In this document: positions 4,294 through 5,037 of the stretch, one piece after another | Layout: each line of letters begins with the position of its first letter | Position numbering within the stretch: the stretch's first letter is position 1 | Source: an uncultured Actinomycetes bacterium | GTDB taxonomy: Bacteria > Actinomycetota > Actinomycetes > Nanopelagicales > Nanopelagicaceae | Direction: 5' to 3' | Assembly: GCA_903918325.1 (NCBI GenBank) | Contig: CAIXDY010000117.1 | Coordinates: 1 to 5,037 of the forward strand | DNA length: 5,037 nucleotides | Made by a program: the position numbers and the translations under genes | The notes under the pieces: generated by a model | Seen by the model: only the letters and a program-made list of their open reading frames with translations | Told to the model about the DNA's origin: nothing | Database searches by the model: none

Positions 4294-5037
4294 TATTTGA
4301 CGGCTTCAACTATCTGAGCACTGAGCCACTTACGCAATTCGTAAGCTTCGCTGACCATAAAACCATGGCCGAAGAAACCATGAATCATGCCGGGATACTC
4401 CTTGAGCGTTACAGGAACTCCGGCTTTTTCTAATGCAGCTGCATAATTGACGCCATCATCGCGCAATACATCGTGTTCAGCTAAAGCAATAATTGCTGGA
4501 GCTACATTGTTAAATGTTGTTGCTCTGCCAGGCACAGCATATTTATTCTGGCGCTGATCTTCTGGAATATATAGCTGCCAAGCCCATTGCATCCCAACTG
4601 CCTCTAGACCAAAGCCAGTGACATGCTCTTTATATGATTTAGTTTCAAAGTTCATATCAATACATGGGTAGATAAGCATTTGATATGCCAACTTCACATC
4701 ACCCGTATCGGCAGCTTTTAATGCAACTGCGGCCGCTAAATTTCCGCCAGCGCTATCTCCGCCAACACCAATCTTGTTTGGATCAATTCCAAAGCGTGCT
4801 GCATTTTTTGCTACCCACAACAAACCGGCATAGCAATCATTAAATGGTGTTGGAAATGGGTGCTCAGGTGCTTTTTGATAGTTAATACCAATAACGACAA
4901 AACCGGTTTCAGCTGCAATGTTTGACATCTGCGGCGCGTATCGAAGCGTCCAGCTAAATATCCACCCACCGCCATGGAAGTACACAAGTGCCGGCGCGTT
5001 CGGCTTAACATTTTTAGGTCGAAAAATTACGGCATGC
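4293..5037 (-). CDS. Alpha/beta hydrolase, hormone-sensitive-lipase (type IV esterase) family, 5' truncated
   Basis: Predicted cytoplasmic carboxylester hydrolase; no signal peptide can be judged because the start is beyond the window. Frame remains open to the edge, giving 247 visible residues beginning HAVIFRPKN. A GTG at 4985-4983 (the Val of VYFHGGGW) could be taken for a start, but it would cut off the beta-strand before the oxyanion loop and is very unlikely. Family marks, in visible-residue numbering, are His-Gly-Gly-Gly-Trp (21-25, oxyanion hole), Gly-Asp-Ser-Ala-Gly-Gly with nucleophile Ser95, Asp189 in AEHDVLRDDG, and His219 in PGMIHGFF. All three catalytic residues are present and suitably spaced, so the enzyme should be active. 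About 60-80 residues (cap region) are probably missing, judged from usual family length. Natural substrate is unknown. It is the first visible gene of the minus-strand pair ending at the shared terminator. Confidence 0.92.
   Translation of the reverse strand, partial: HAVIFRPKNVKPNAPALVYFHGGGWIFSWTLRYAPQMSNIAAETGFVVIGINYQKAPEHPFPTPFNDCYAGLLWVAKNAARFGIDPNKIGVGGDSAGGNLAAAVALKAADTGDVKLAYQMLIYPCIDMNFETKSYKEHVTGFGLEAVGMQWAWQLYIPEDQRQNKYAVPGRATTFNNVAPAIIALAEHDVLRDDGVNYAAALEKAGVPVTLKEYPGMIHGFFGHGFMVSEAYELRKWLSAQIVEAVK

Noticed and set aside
4983..4985. GTG as the true start of the hydrolase
   Set aside because: The frame continues upstream to the window edge with family-like residues (FRPKN then APAL) before the oxyanion loop, so the GTG is an internal Val codon.
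4811..5011. Minus-strand open frame in another phase within the hydrolase
   Set aside because: Overlaps the HGGGW-bearing region of a clear esterase in a different phase and has no recognisable features.

Overview
The window looks like a piece of a small-genome, AT-leaning actinobacterial chromosome, plausibly a freshwater planktonic type. This rests on three points: base composition that looks low-to-mid 40s % GC by eye, tightly packed genes with zero or negative gaps, and an arsenate reductase of the mycothiol-coupled kind typical of Actinobacteria. The taxonomic placement is inference; no rRNA or marker gene is present.

Plus strand, 1-1630: the last 26 codons of an unidentified gene run into an FKBP-type prolyl isomerase lipoprotein. 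Directly abutting its stop is an aquaporin-family (MIP) channel of the arsenic-associated AqpS type, which overlaps an ArsC arsenate reductase by 11 bases. Aquaporin and ArsC form a recognisable arsenate-detoxification pair: ArsC makes arsenite in the cytoplasm and the channel lets it leave down its gradient. No ArsR repressor, ArsB or Acr3 pump is visible.

Plus strand, 1631-3507: a 115-base non-coding leader with several possible stems precedes three tightly packed genes. They encode a 54-residue single-span membrane peptide (1746-1910), a four-helix haem-b protein resembling cytochrome b6 or the N-terminal half of cytochrome b (1907-2524), and a 326-residue protein with one membrane span near each end and about 225 residues between (2527-3507). 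By eye the third protein can be read as a diverged cytochrome b C-terminal half (subunit IV-like) with a large insertion in the loop that normally carries the PEWY motif. Together they suggest a split, quinol-reacting cytochrome b complex without a Rieske protein or cytochrome c in the window. This is the most unusual system here.

3516-3557: a strong hairpin with A-rich and T-rich flanks serves as a shared terminator for two convergent operons.

Minus strand, 5037-3556: a hormone-sensitive-lipase-type alpha/beta hydrolase, cut by the window edge, is followed through a TAATG stop-start overlap by a TauE/SafE-family (TSUP) membrane transporter. Both are read towards the terminator.
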